From NCBI GenBank assembly GCA_003013855.2, contig ML058385.1, positions 2,852,001 to 2,916,000 on the forward strand: DNA of 64,000 bases. The letters are read 5' to 3'. The notes beneath the pieces are model-generated. The model was not told the origin of the DNA and did no database searches. It saw nothing but the letters and a program-made list of their open reading frames with translations. Of this stretch, positions 32,995 through 45,417 are shown piece by piece. The position numbers were made by a program, and so were the translations under genes. The DNA comes from Liriodendron chinense. Lineage: Eukaryota > Streptophyta > Magnoliopsida > Magnoliales > Magnoliaceae. Every line of letters starts with the position of its first letter. Position 1 is the stretch's first letter.

Positions 32995-33640
32995 TGGGTA
33001 CATGCGTACACCACAAAGCAACATGCGCCTACCCCAAGGAGACATGTGCCCACACCCTCATCACATGCACTCACCTCTCCATCTCTTCCTCTCTTAAGTG
33101 GGGAAATGCTAAATTTGGCTAAGTATGAGCACATGCGCTCACACCCTTATCACATGCGCATGATCCCCCTCTCCTAAATACATGCGCTCACCATTTTCTA
33201 TTTTCTTGGAGTAGGGACCCGATTAATTTACTATAAATAGCACACTCACCTGATGACAGAGAGAGAATCCATCTACAGAGAGACGACAGAGCGATACAAG
33301 GTAACATGCGCCCGCTCCGAATTCCCTCGCCGGAAAGGGTAACATGCACCCATCTCCCTTGCCGGAATCCCTCGCAGGAAAGGGTGACATGCACCCACCT
33401 CCTTTTGCATAAAGAAGTCGAAAAGTGGCTAAGTAGTGAAAAGAAACCCACTTTGTAAGATGAACATGTGCCCACTCCCTTGGTAGCCTGGAAAACCAAA
33501 AAATAGCTAAGTCCCAAAGGGACATGCGGCCATTAGCCTAGCCCAAGCGCATGTGTTATAGCACATGCGCCTGAAAGGATGATTCCTTCTCTCTCTCTTT
33601 CCGAAGTTTGGCCACATGTTCTTGGGGGGACACATGCGCC
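32995..33640 (+). repeat. ACATGCGCC motif array around the B1 TATA box
   Basis: More than a dozen copies of ACATGCGCC(C/T)AC or variants on both sides of TATAAATA (33232). Confidence 0.8.
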
Positions 33641-33940
33641 TGTTCCCTCCCCAAGTGTAGGGTTGCGATGTAGTAATAATTCGGTAGAGACTGAGATCGT
33701 TCTCGGGGACTAATATAGGAATTCTCAGAATTTCTTCTAACAATCTCCAATTGAAATCAAACTACAATAATCTATAATTATGAATGTAGAAAAATAATCT
33801 GTAACTTGTGATAAAATTAACAATCTAAAGAAGCACTAGGGCGCTGAGGATCCACTTGTAGCAATTCTTGATGCATAATTCACTTCGGTTTCTCAATTAC
33901 ACAACTAGAATCGAAATCAAATCCTATCTAGCCGGAATAT

Positions 33941-35491
33941 TGTTGAGTGCTTAAATGTGTATATTCTAACCCCATTTCATCACTAACTATGCATGGTTTT
34001 CAAGCTTAAAGACTATTCTAATTCGTGGTTTCATGATTGTAGGAATGAGAGGGACTCAGCCCAATTGATGACTAAAAAGATCTATTTAGGAGCTTTGGAT
34101 GAAGACCCAAGGTGGGCCAAAGAAAGAAGAAAGCAAAGAGAGAAGAAAGAAAGAAGAAAAATGAAGAAGACAAGGGCCATGGCTGGTTGTGACTGGTCTG
34201 CTAAGAGGGCTAGACCGGTCTAGACAGGTCGGCCACCCCCTGCTACTTCTCCAGACACTATATGCAAAGAGGCCTACCAGTCTTGACCGGTCGACCAGAG
34301 CCTGCCCACCTCCATTTCACTCGTTGGACTGTCCAAGGACAGGCTAGACAGGTCGTGACCGGTCGGCCAGCCCAGTCCGACCGGTCTTGACCAGTCGGCC
34401 AGTGTAATTTCAGCGGATTTCAGTAGCTTCCTCTTGAAGCTCCGATTTTCTAGCGTAAGTGCGTAAGTACTACGCAAATCCGAAAGATTCAAAGGCGGTA
34501 GAGCCTCTCCACTATAAAAGGGGACCTAGGGATCGTAGCTAAGGCATCCTAAAAGAGATCTACGAAGGTGGGAGGTGGCGGAAGTCAGATTCAGAGTTCC
34601 ACAACTCCTCCTAGTTTCTATTTTCTAGTTTTATGTTTTTAGTTGTTTTCATGCTTCCTTGGATCATGAACGGCTAAACCTCTTAGCTAGGGCTAAGAGG
34701 TGAAGCTTGTAGTGAATCTGAGATGCTTTAATTCGTTTTATGTTGGTTTCAAGTTGGATTTATTGAAGAACAATAGTTTATAGAAGTTTGAATAAAGTTC
34801 TAAGTAGTTTTTCTTAATCTTATGTGGCTCATGGATGTTTGGAAGAATAGCTTTAGTTCTTAATCGTTTTGCATAGTTCTAGACTTATACGCTCTGAGGA
34901 ATCGGATTCAATACGCTCTAGACTTGAAATTGCATGTGGGAACTTCAACCAAAGTTCTATCTTTTGTACTAATTTCTGAATTATGTGTTGATGGTATATG
35001 TGATTTGAATGAAGTTCAAATCATGATCTAACTATGCTTTGTGACAGAGTTTAATGATGATTATGATTATGATCTTAATCTATTGGAACCGAGATTGACC
35101 TATGCAATTGAGTGTGCTCAAGTCCTAACTTGAATTGAGGGAATCATGTATAGAATTACGCATATGACAGATTGTGAAATACAACCGCTCTATCATCCGA
35201 CTAGATAAGATTTGATTTTGATTCTAGTTGTATAATTGGGAAACCACAACGAATTATGCATTGAGGATTGCTACAAGTGGATCCTTGGACCCCTAATGCT
35301 TTCTTATATTGATTACATTCGCTTTTAGTTTAAGAATCATATCTACATTCAATTCTAAAAATCTGTTTAGCTAGCTCTCAAGTAGAGAATATTAGAAGTA
35401 ATTTTGTGAATTCTTAACAAATCCCTGAGAACGATCTTGATCTCTATCGAATTATTACTACATGGCAACCCTACACTTGGGGAAGAGAACA
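33941..35491 (+). repeat. Athila solo LTR (C5) nested in Athila LTR C4
   Basis: 1551 bp, TGTTGAGTGC to GAAGAGAACA, perfect TSD AATAT (33936-33940, 35492-35496). GACCGGTC array at 34176-34402 and TATAAAAG at 34513-34520. Confidence 0.93.
34176..34402 (+). repeat. GACCGGTC array in LTR C5
   Basis: About seven GACCGGTC or one-mismatch copies in pairs, with the spacer CCAGCCCAG between pairs (near 34369). The same spacer separates pairs in the copia solo LTR near 54153. Confidence 0.88.
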
Positions 35492-36269
35492 AATATGGAG
35501 CGGTTAATTCAGCAAAACAGTCTGTCCCATGTGTTGTTCATCAACATGATTCACTCAATTCAAGTTAGGACTTGAGCACACTCAATGTATAGGTCAATCC
35601 TAGTTCCAATAGGTTAAGTTCACAATCATAATAATCATCAAACCCTGTCACAAGGCTTAATTAAATTATGATTTGAACTTCATCCAAATCATATGAACAA
35701 TCAACACATATTTCAAACTTCTCATAAAAAGTAAAACTTTGGTTTGAAGTTCCCACATGAAGAACCAAGTTTAGAATGTCTTGAATCTGATTCCTTGAAG
35801 CGTACAGGTCTAGATCTATGCAAAACAACTAAGAACTAAAGCAATTCTTCCAAACATCCATGAGTCATCATAAGATTAAGAAAAACTACTTAGAACTTTA
35901 TTCAAACTCAACAAACCATTGTTCTTCAATCAAAATCTAACTTGAAATGAATAAAAACGAATAAAAAATCTTAGATCTACTATAAGCTTCACCTCTTAGC
36001 CCTAGCTAAGAGGTTAACTAATAAAAAACATAAAAACAAACTAGAACTAGAACTAGAAGAAAAAGAAAACTAGTTGTAGGAGGCTAGGAAGCCTCCTAAG
36101 TCTTGAATCCCTTGCTCCCCACGTTGCTAGATGCCCTATGAATGAAGTGGAGGTCTCCTTTTATAGCTTTCACACCCCACAAACAAAGAATCTTTGAGAA
36201 TTTGCGTAGAATTTACACACTGCACAGAGAAAATCTGAGCCAGACTTGAAAATTTCTAAATTGGGTGCA

Positions 36270-36560
36270 TGGTCGGTTGATCGATTGGGCTGGGCGATCA
36301 ATCGGTTGTGCTGGGCGATTGATCGCAGGTGGTGGGCGATGGATCGCATGGGACAAAAAGTGTCAAGAGAGTTTCAACATCAATTCTTCAAAAATCTACA
36401 TTCTATCGATTGATCTATAGGCTGGGTGATCAATCGCAATTCTGCACTTCAGTCCAGCAACAATTTTGTCAATTTCTGCTTGAGCAATCAATCGCTCAAG
36501 TCTATCAATCAAACGCTCAGGCTGAGCGATCAATCAACGGATCAATCTCTGGATTAATCT
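36270..36560 (-). repeat. GCGATCAATCGC array in LTR C4
   Basis: About nine copies of GCGATCAATCGC or its complement, several preceded by GCTGG, upstream (minus strand) of the TATA box near 36158. Confidence 0.85.
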
Positions 36561-37927
36561 TCAGAAACTGTAACTTTTTGCATTTTACTTTTATGGCCCT
36601 ACAGCGCTGCACTTTGCTTTTTCAAGACAATTCAGGACTTTTAACATAATTTCTTCAAGGTTTTTTCTTCTCTTCTTTGGCTCATCAAAGATTGGTCTTC
36701 AATGTATGTAAAGTGCTCTCTCAAGCCTTAAATTAGTGAAATCCCCATCTCATTCCTACAATCACGAATCATGCATTAAAGTAGTCTTTTAATCATGCAA
36801 CCCATGCATAATATGTGATGAATTGGTGTTAGAATATGCACAATTTAGAGCTCAACAGCTCCCAGCCCCAGGGCACATGCGCCCACCAACAACATGGCAT
36901 GCACCTGGATGGTCTTACCAACCCCGAGATTCTGCAACGTGGTCTGCCTTCAATGTGGTCGCCTCTCCATCGCACTATCGCTCCTAGACACACATCATTG
37001 AGTTCTATCCATCCCCCAGACCGGATCTCCCAACGGTCAATGTTAAGTGGCCAAATCAGCGATTTAATAAAAAATGACCAACACTTACTCAAAATTGAAG
37101 TCTAACCCCTTTGTAAGAGCACAAATCAACCAAAAGCGAGTAGAAGTAAGCAGAATTTGACCGACGTCAAGAGAGAGACTTAGCTCCTCCATGATCTGAA
37201 ACACCATAATAATGCACCGCAACGATATTATTCATTATCCTAATAAGCAGTAAATAGGCCCAGTACTTAGTCATTTTCGGCCCTGGAAAGTGCCCTTTTG
37301 GCTCGAAAATTGACTAATGCTAAGTAAAATTAGGCACTATGTCCCTGACGCCAAGTTGGATTTAACACCTTCTATCATAAGGCAACTAAATCTAGCACTT
37401 GTGGGACACTAATCCCCACCATTAATCAATCATCAGCATAAACAGGTATATGTCAGCCCCGATACTTAGCCATCCTCAGACTCTGAAATGATCTAGCTCT
37501 CGAGCTTGAACTCTCAAAGAAAGATAGCTCGATACAGCCCATCCGAATGATCCAATCTCTCAAAGCATCAATCATTAACAATAATGTGGTTGAATTAAAT
37601 ACATGCATAAAACATATTAACCAAATCAAGTGCATAATTCACTTGATGCACTAAACATAAAGTATAAATGCAATCCTCTATCGAGCATGCAATAAAGATC
37701 AAGTATATTTACTTTGTGCACCTCGTATCCATTATATGAACTCTATTCATCCCGGATCGAGGTATGAAATTAAATCAAAGGGACTATGGATATCATTGAA
37801 AAATGTAATCAAAGAGTTCCAAAACATTTGAAATACTTCATTATGAATTACTATCGCTAAAACCAGTTGATGTACTTCCCATCCAAAACGGAGTCCGTCA
37901 ATTGACAGCTCAGGTAGTTGCGGTGTT

Positions 37928-38400
37928 TCTTCTTGTGATCACCCATCCACAATGACGGTAAATGGTACTGTGTTGTACCACCCGATAGTCATAATGTGTC
38001 TTCATGTGGTCACCCGTATGCAGCGACGGTCACTGGCACTGTGTCGTACCATTTGACTGCTATGATGTGTCTTCTTGTGGTCACCCGTCTACAGTGACGG
38101 TCACTGGCACTGTGTCGTACCGTTTAGCAATCATAATGTATCTTCCTGTAGTCACCTGTTCACAGTGACGGTCAATGGCACCGTGTTGTATCATATGGCA
38201 GCCGTAATATGCCTTCTGGTGGTCACTCATCCGTAACGACGGTTACTGGCACTATGTTGAGCATGACAACCATGGTGTGTCTTCCTGCAGTCACCCGTCC
38301 GCAGTGACGGTTACTGGCACTGTGTTGCACTACATGGGAATCATGGCATGTCTTCCTGCGGTCATTCGTCCTCGGCGATGATTTAAAATCCTAACTATCT
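37928..38400 (+). repeat. 71-bp minisatellite in LTR B1, about 6.6 units
   Basis: Units begin with TCTTCNTGNGGTCACCCGTC and contain GTGACGGTCACTGGCACTGTG; starts at 37928, 37999, 38070, 38141, 38211, 38280 and 38351. Other family-B LTRs carry one to four copies at the same place. Confidence 0.93.
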
Positions 38401-38972
38401 CTCAACTAGGAACATTCGCAAGAACATGGGACAGGCATCTAACTCGTCTAAATGATGGCTCGGTCCATAGGAAACCTGAAACTTGATCTCTACGACCATG
38501 AATTCAAGACCATAGTCCCTGATGATTTAAATTATCTACTCGATCTATCCGGGCTTCCTCTCAAACATTCAATTTATTGTACAACTATCATTCATAGTGG
38601 AACTTTTATCACTTTGTGCCATGGTTTTCTCCCGTAAGGGTTTCCACGTAAAAATCTTTGTATTGTTTGTGGTGTTTTACTTACATTTATGTTCTTCTAA
38701 TGCTTTATTTAATTTATCTATGATGCATGCATGCACTTACTTTTGCCTTTTAATCAAGGGTGATCTTCCATTGATGTAATTAAGGGCTTGTAACCAATAT
38801 CATAGCCTGAAATGTAAACGATCTTAGAATCTCTGGAATCAAATTCGCTTTGTGATGCTTTCTCGTGTGTACTTTGTAAATGTCTATGATTATTTATGAA
38901 TGTCTCTATTACTCAGAACCCTAGAACAACGAAACACAAGAAAACTGCCTTGCGCATTTTCTAGTTCTAACA

Positions 38973-39169
38973 GACGTTGAATGATAATGAGACTCAATGC
39001 CATCGATATCTCAGGCGTCTCGCTGAAGTCAGGGATGAGATAGTGCGTTTGCAGGCAGAGGAGGTGTCTATAAATTGTGAGGTTGCTCATCTTACCTTCG
39101 TGGTTGACCAAGATCGCATCGTAGCTACACGACTCGAGAGCGAAAATGAATCGTCGCGTAGGCGGTTGG
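38973..39169 (+). pseudogene. PMD pseudogene 1, C-terminal coiled coil
   Basis: ETQCHRYLRRLAEVRDEIVRLQAEEV is a heptad-rich segment matching the coiled coil of PMD copy 2 (STERKEVVTRIATIDDEISR, 49470-49733). It starts right after LTR B1 and ends at the Athila LTR at 39170, so the true C-terminus is lost. Confidence 0.65.
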
Positions 39170-40945
39170 TGTTCGCTCCCCAGGAGTAGGGTTGCGATGT
39201 AGTAATAATTCGGTAAAGACCGAGATTGTCCTCAAAAACTAATTCAAGAATTTACAGAATTTATTCCAATATTTTCTAATTGAAATCGAACTAAAATTAA
39301 ACTGAAAATTGAATATAGATGGGTAACTGTAAACTTGGATGAGTTTAACAATCTAAAGAAGCACTAAGAGTTCAAGGATCCACTTGTAGCTATTCTCGAT
39401 GCATAATTCGCTGTGGTTTCTCAATTACACAACTAGAATCGAAATCAAATCCTATCTAGCCGGAATATGGAGTGGTTATATTATCAAAATAATCCAACAT
39501 ATGTATTGTTCATCAACATGATTCCCTCAATTTCAGTTAAGACTTGGGCACACTCAATTGCGTAGGCCAATCCTAGTTCCAATAGATTAAGATCACCACT
39601 ATGATAATCATCAAACCCTGTCACTAGATTTAACTAATATCATAATTTGAACTTAATTCAAATCACATTAACTTTCAATACACAAATCGGATTTTACAGA
39701 AAAAGATAGAACTTTTGTTTGAAATTCCCACATGAAGAACCAAGTTCTAGAGCATCTTAAATCCGATTCCTTAGAGCGTACATGTCTAGATCTTTGCAAA
39801 ACAACTAAGAACTAAGATAATTCTTCCAAACATCCATGAGTCATCATAAGATTAAGAAAAAATAACTTAAACTTCATTCAAACTTAAGCAAACCATTGTT
39901 CAACATTAAAAATCAATTCATAAAACCATAAAATGAATTAAAACATCTTAGATCAACTACAAGCTTCACCTCTTAGCCCTAGCTAAGAGGTTTAGCCAAC
40001 CATGTTGAAAGAAAACATGAAAATTAGAAATAAAACCAGAAAGAGGGACTTATAGAACTTCAAATTCGTCCTTCTCTGCCTCCCACTACAATAGATCTCT
40101 TCTAGGATGCCCTCGAAAAGTAGTAGAGATCTCATTTTATAGCAAAAGATGGCCACCAACTTGGAATCTTCTGGAATTACGTAACTCCTTACGTAGTTCT
40201 GCAGATAGGTCCGATTAATTGGACATATCTCCGATTGATCGGACGGTAATCTTCGATTGATCAGATGTCGTCCGAGTGATCGTAAAGGTGTCTAGAGAGT
40301 TGCTATTTTCCATCGTTATTTCCGATTGATCTGACATTCCTTTGATTGATTGGAAACCTCTGATCGATTGATCGGAGATACGCCGATTGATCAGAAATAT
40401 GTCCAGAGAGTTATTCAAAAATCTAATTTTTCAAGTGAGTCTGATGGATGGTCCAATCGATTGGAGACCCATCGGAACATCCCCCGATTGATCGAGGACC
40501 TACCAGGGATCCATCGAAATTGCCTATTTCTTCAATTTCTTCTGTTTTTTCTTCGGACCTTCTTCACTTGATTTCTTTTTCTCCTCATTCCTTTCCTTGA
40601 CTCTTCAATGACCCTTTAAAGTTTCCTTTATCATCCAAATAATGAGACTTCTCTCCTATTCCTATAATCACAAAACCATGCATTAGGTAGGTCTTTAAAC
40701 GTATAAATCGTGCATAGTTAGTGATGAAATGGGGTTAGAATAAACACATTTAAGAGCTCAACACACCCTCCAACCAGCATTTTTTAGTCCCGAGCAAAAC
40801 ATGCGTAAAATAAATCCATCCTTTAAAACTTAGCTCTCTCTTAGAAACATTCTTCTACAAACTCTAAAACATACAAGTATAAATTTCAGAGACAATCAAC
40901 AATAGAAATTGAAATCTTAAACCCTCTAAATACCGTAAATGCTCA
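39170..40945 (-). mobile_element. Truncated Athila element: 3' LTR (C6) plus polypurine tract
   Basis: Minus-strand C-family LTR 39170-40763 (TGTTCGCTCC to GAGCTCAACA), followed at 40764-40945 by the complement of the Athila 3' internal end (GCTCGGGACTAAAAAATGC and a purine tract), which matches the sequence before 7102. The element is cut there by family-B LTR sequence. TATAAAAT near 40135 (minus). The motif array at 40205-40500 is of the CCGATCAATCGG type. Confidence 0.85.
40205..40500 (-). repeat. CCGATCAATCGG array in Athila LTR C6
   Basis: About ten copies of CCGATTGATCGG (complement CCGATCAATCGG) and variants. On the minus strand the spacer CTGGACATATTTCTGATCAA matches a spacer of the copia A1 array. 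Confidence 0.88.
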
Positions 40946-43455
40946 TATAGAATTTTTTAGGGCTCAAATTCGTACTCATAGTAAAACAATATCCTGTGGT
41001 CCATCTACGATGATTTGAATCAATTTTGATATCGAAAAAACCCAAAAAATGCCAGTGCAACCCTAACCACGCGATAGCGGCCAAAACCTGTAAACATCAT
41101 TTTAGAGTAGAACTGGACAAGCAGGTCACCGCCAAGTGATCCAGAACACCCTGAAACCCTTAACCTACATGTTTCAAAGTCACATGGTTCGTATCTTTAC
41201 CTGTGCACCTCGGAATGCGTTTCACCCCTATCCGGAGCTAACAAAAAAGGGTCAAAAAGCCTACAGGTACCATTTCAGAGCAGATTCAAACATCCGTACC
41301 ACCACCAAATGATCCGGAGTGCCCCAAAACCCTTAAATAACAATTTTAAAGTCCTTGCGGCGCATATTTCCATGTGTGTGCTTCCCGGAACAATGTTCCT
41401 ATACAAAGAGCCGACCCGGAGGCTCCAAATTAGGAAGTACCAAAATTTGCAACATTTGGACCTCCACACCCCATCTTGTTCATTTAGGAGGTCAATTCCA
41501 ACCTAAAAGTGGCTTGGCGATAGTGACCATACCCCTAAAAAAGATAACTGTCCTCTGAAGGTCTCCCGTTGGAGCCAGCAAGTGGAAGTGGGTGCATGTG
41601 CCTCTGTAAAGTGGGGAAAGTCCCAACACTTAGATTTTTCAAGGTTTTTCTTCTCCCTCAGCAATTGGTTCCGATGGGGGAAATCCCTTTCCGGTGAGGG
41701 ATTCTGGTGAGGGAAATCTATCCAACAGTAGTGCAATTTTGGGTTCCGGCGAGGAAATCCCTTTCCGGCGAGGGCATCCGGCAAGGGATAACGAAGCGGG
41801 CGCATGTACCTCTTGTGTCACTCTGAGGTCAGGAGGGAATGATGTTGATGCATGTCATCAGGAAGAACTGTTATTTATAGTAGTGCAATTGGGTTTGGGT
41901 CAGATTCGACGGGTATTTCCCGGCGCATGTGTTTCTGGAGCGTTTCCCGACGCATGTGCTGGGCGGAAGTGTTGAGCATAAGGGTCCAGGTGCATGTGGT
42001 TTCAGGCCAAGCGCATGTGATTTCAGGTCGGGCACATGTCATTTTCGGCAGATTTTTAGAGCAGTTTCCGGGAAAGTGTTCGATCGCTTTCTTTCGAATA
42101 TACGTTGCGGGCGCATGTGATGGAAGGCTGGGCGCATGTCCCTCTGGGAAATTTTTACTTTTTCCACTACTTAGCCAAATTTCAGGCTCTGCACTGTAAG
42201 AGAGAAAAATCCCAGACTTAGATTTTTTTAAGGATTTCATGACTCCTAGGGTTTTAGACACCTTGATCAAAGTTAAATCCTTTGTCTAAACACTACCTAG
42301 GAGTCCAAATAGGTGTATTCCTCTAGGAAACCCATTTCCTACCATCTGTAGAGGTTTCACCATTCCCTAGCACCTTGGGCATCTCCAATGAAGCATCACA
42401 TGCAAGGTAACTGATCTTGGAGCTAAAGCCTTGGCAAAGGTGCAGGATCGGGATTGCTTCTGAAGACAAGCCAGCAGACTCCAGCTTGATTTGATAACTA
42501 ATTACAAGAACTTTATATCGATTATGTTCATTGCACAAGTAGCGTTTAGCCCAGATTGAGGCTTAAGACTAAATAGAAGGGACTATGGTTACCATTCGAA
42601 ACCATAAACGAAGAATTTCATATTACCTTAAGATGCTTGTTATGAACTACTATCGCTAGAGTTAGTCGATGTACTACCCATCCAAAATGAGATCTTCTTG
42701 TTAGACTAAGCAAGTAGTTGCGATGTGCCTTCTCGCAGTCATCGGTGCAAATAAAGTAGGTGATGACTCTGAGTTGTGATATCCAACAGTCATAGGTCCT
42801 GTACTTCAGTGGTCACTCATCATAAAAATACAGGAAGATAGCCCAGCGATGCATGACTCGATTAAAAAACCCCTGACAGTCTTTCAACTCGGACAATCCG
42901 AAAGAACATGGGACAAAAACATCTGACTTGTCAAAACGATGGCTTGGTCCAAATAAAAATTACACAGGTCTCTACGACCACAAATTTAAAGACCATAGTC
43001 CCCGATGACTTAGTACCTGCTCGATCTATTCGAGCATTTTCTCGAATACTCCATCATTTGTACAAACATTATTCATAGTGGAGTTTTGTCGCTTTATGCC
43101 GTGGTTTTCTCCTGCAAGGGTTTCCACGTAAAAATCTCTCTGTTCTCTATGGCGTGCATGATTTACATTGATACTTCCTCATTTGCTTTATTTAATTTAT
43201 CTAAGACGCTTGCATACATTTACTTTTGCTTTTTAATCAAGGGTGATCATCCATTGATGTAATTAGGGACTTGTGCGAGATCATAATCTAGAATGTACAA
43301 GAATTCAGAATCTCTAGAATAAAAGTCATCTTGTGATACCTCCTCTTACGTACTTTGTGATTGCTTATGATTGTCTATGAATGTCTTTATACTCAGTAAC
43401 TCCCCAAAACAAGGAAACACAAGAAAACTACCTTGCGCATTTTCTAGTTTTAACA
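40946..43455 (+). repeat. Mosaic family-B LTR (B2)
   Basis: Left part (40946-41600) and right part (42440-43455, ending TTCTAGTTTTAACA) are in plus orientation. The middle (about 41660-42200), with GGCGCATGTG motifs and TTATTTATAG (near 41874), reads as minus orientation. A 200-bp piece of copia LTR A follows at 42236-42439. The start has lost its terminal TGT. Confidence 0.65.
42236..42439 (+). repeat. Fragment of family-A copia LTR
   Basis: Matches 29566-29760 of the copia A1 3' LTR (GGTTTTAGACACCTTGATCA to AAGCCTTGGCAAAG). No TSD or LTR ends, so it is a captured filler fragment. Confidence 0.85.
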
Positions 43456-43596
43456 GTGCCGAACATTTTTCTCCTTATGGTGAATCTTTTCGCGTATACA
43501 CTAGTGTCTGCAAATGATTTATCTTAGAATGTTTCTTTACTCAAAACTAACCAGAGATTCTGGTTGGTTCGAAAATCCCCAGCAGAGTCGCCAGTT
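43456..43596 (-). other. Spacer with primer-binding site between two opposed family-B LTRs
   Basis: Minus strand TGGCGACTCTGCTGGGGA (43576-43593), 3 nt from the end of LTR B3, is a clear primer-binding site. It shows that family-B repeats are LTRs and fixes their direction. The other 120 bp has no recognisable content. Confidence 0.8.
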
Positions 43597-44650
43597 TGTT
43601 AAAACTAGAAAATGTTCAAGGCAGTTTTCTTGTGTTTTATTGTTCTGGGGGGTTCTGAGTATTGAAGACATTTATAGACAATCACAAGCATCCATAAAGT
43701 ACATAGGAGAAGAGATATTGCAAGGCGAATTTTATTCCAAAGATTCTATGATCTTATACATTCCAGGTTGTGAACTGGCAAGAGCCCTTAATTACATCAA
43801 TGGTTGATCACCCTTGATTAAAAGGCAAAAGACTAAGCCATCAGGGGCCATGGTCTTAGATTTCATAGTCATAGAGACCGGATTGTAGTTTTGTTATGGA
43901 TTGGGCCATTGTTTTGTACGAGTTAGATGCCTATGTATCATGTTCTTTCCGGTGTTCCGAGTTAAGAGACAGTCAGGGTTTTTAGTCGAGTCGTACAACT
44001 CTGGGCCCACACCTGTTGTTATGAATAGGTGACTGCTGGAAGACACCCAATTTGATTATTGTTACCTGAGAAGCTCAACCAGCAGATCCCATTGTGGATG
44101 GGTAGTACATCGACTAGCTTTGAGATAGCTGTTCATAGCAAATGTTTCAAATGTCGTTGGAACTCTTTGATTATGGTATCTTGTGGTAACCATCATCCCT
44201 TTGGTTTAGTCTCTAGCCTCAATCTAGGCTGATATAGAGTTTGTACATTGAATATGAGAGATACAAAGTACTTATAAATAGTTCTAGAGTACTACGACTC
44301 GTCTTCGGAAGCATCCTTGCCTTTGCGCATTTGCTTTGAGATTCAATGCAGTAGTTGAAATATTTTGAAAAGTTCATTGGTGCATGTATATAATATGAGA
44401 TGTAATGAAAGTAATAAAGATGATTAACACAAGGCAATCTCAACAAAGAATAATACTACTCTTGGATGTTCAAGTGTAAAATGAAAATCACAGGGTGTTA
44501 TGTGATATCTGGTGCAATGAATGGTTATTTAAGTGAAGGCATAGTTTGGTTATCAATATTCATATTCAAATAGTTAACAATTAATTCCTTCAACGTTGAA
44601 TTGTGCTCTTTCGATGATATGAGGTTGGATACCCCTAATTACACATTTTT

Positions 44651-45045
44651 GGGAGTCTCGATACGCGTATTTATGCTGTTGGAATATAAATGACGGAGTT
44701 TAAAACTGTACCAGTGCCCATTTAGATACTTTGGGTTAGAAGGATTCCAAATCCACTTAGGCGACAGTTTAATTGCACTTGCTTTTGGCAGGCAACAGTC
44801 GTTCTTTGAGCCAACAGGGCTCCCAATGCTAAAATGACTAAGTACTGGAGTCTCAATATGCGTATTTATGCTGTTGGAATGTAAATGACGGAGTTTAAAG
44901 TTGTACCAGTGCCCCATTTAGATACTTTGGGTCATAAGAATGCCAAATCCACTTAGGCGACAGCTTAATTGCACCTAATTTTGGTAGGCGACAGTCAATC
45001 TTTGAGCCAAAAAGGCACTTCACAGGGCTGAAAATGACAAGTACT
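44651..45045 (-). repeat. About 197-bp tandem duplication in LTR B3
   Basis: Two units starting with GGAGTCTCNATANGCGTATT near 44651 and 44848, both ending near AGGCGACAGTC and TTTGAGCC. Confidence 0.9.
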
Positions 45046-45417
45046 GGAATGCAGTTCGCCTGATTTCATCGATTCTTGATTAATGGAGATGATTATCGTT
45101 GCACAAGTGATTAATTAAGGTCTTTAGGGTTATAACGGTGTCAAGTCCACTTAGGCAACAATCAAATTGTGTCCGCTTTTGATAACTAGCGATCAATTGT
45201 CATATTTTCCATGGCGTTTCACAGGATCCGAAATTTGACTAAGTACTGGGTTTTTTGGTGTTTATTGGTGATCTTTGGGATCAAACGTTGGTCGTTGATC
45301 GAATGGGCATGGCGAGTCATCGGGAGCATTGTTTTGTGTCTAGAACCCATCAGGCGATAGTCTAAAATCACTTATTAAAAGCGGGCCATGCCATCAAAGT
45401 TTGGAGGTAGCCAGGGA

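Larger units (their letters stand above)
33641..36857 (-). repeat. Athila solo LTR (C4) in B1, with a second Athila LTR inside
   Basis: Minus-strand C-family LTR (TGTTCCCTCCCCAAGTG to AGAGCTCAACA), 1661 bp after removing the inner insertion. The TSD is GCGCC/GCTCC with one mismatch. TATAAAAG lies near 36158 on the minus strand. Its motif array (36270-36560) is GCGATCAATCGC, not GACCGGTC. Confidence 0.88.
32167..38972 (+). repeat. Family-B LTR (B1), interrupted by Athila LTRs
   Basis: Starts TGTAGGGGCTCAAAATC and ends CATTTTCTAGTTCTAACA. Orientation is set by TATAAATA at 33232-33239 and by the primer-binding site next to copy B3. Without the insert at 33641-36857 it is about 3.6 kb. It has a 172-bp repeat (32302-32825), ACATGCGCC motifs (32995-33640, 36870-36910) and a 71-bp minisatellite (37928-38400). 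No convincing TSD is seen (AACAC on the left, GACGT on the right), so one side may be deleted. Confidence 0.75.

Noticed and set aside
43455..43597. Facing family-B repeats taken as terminal inverted repeats of a DNA transposon
   Set aside because: The primer-binding site beside B3, TATA boxes and TG...CA ends show they are LTRs; the inverted arrangement comes from rearrangement.
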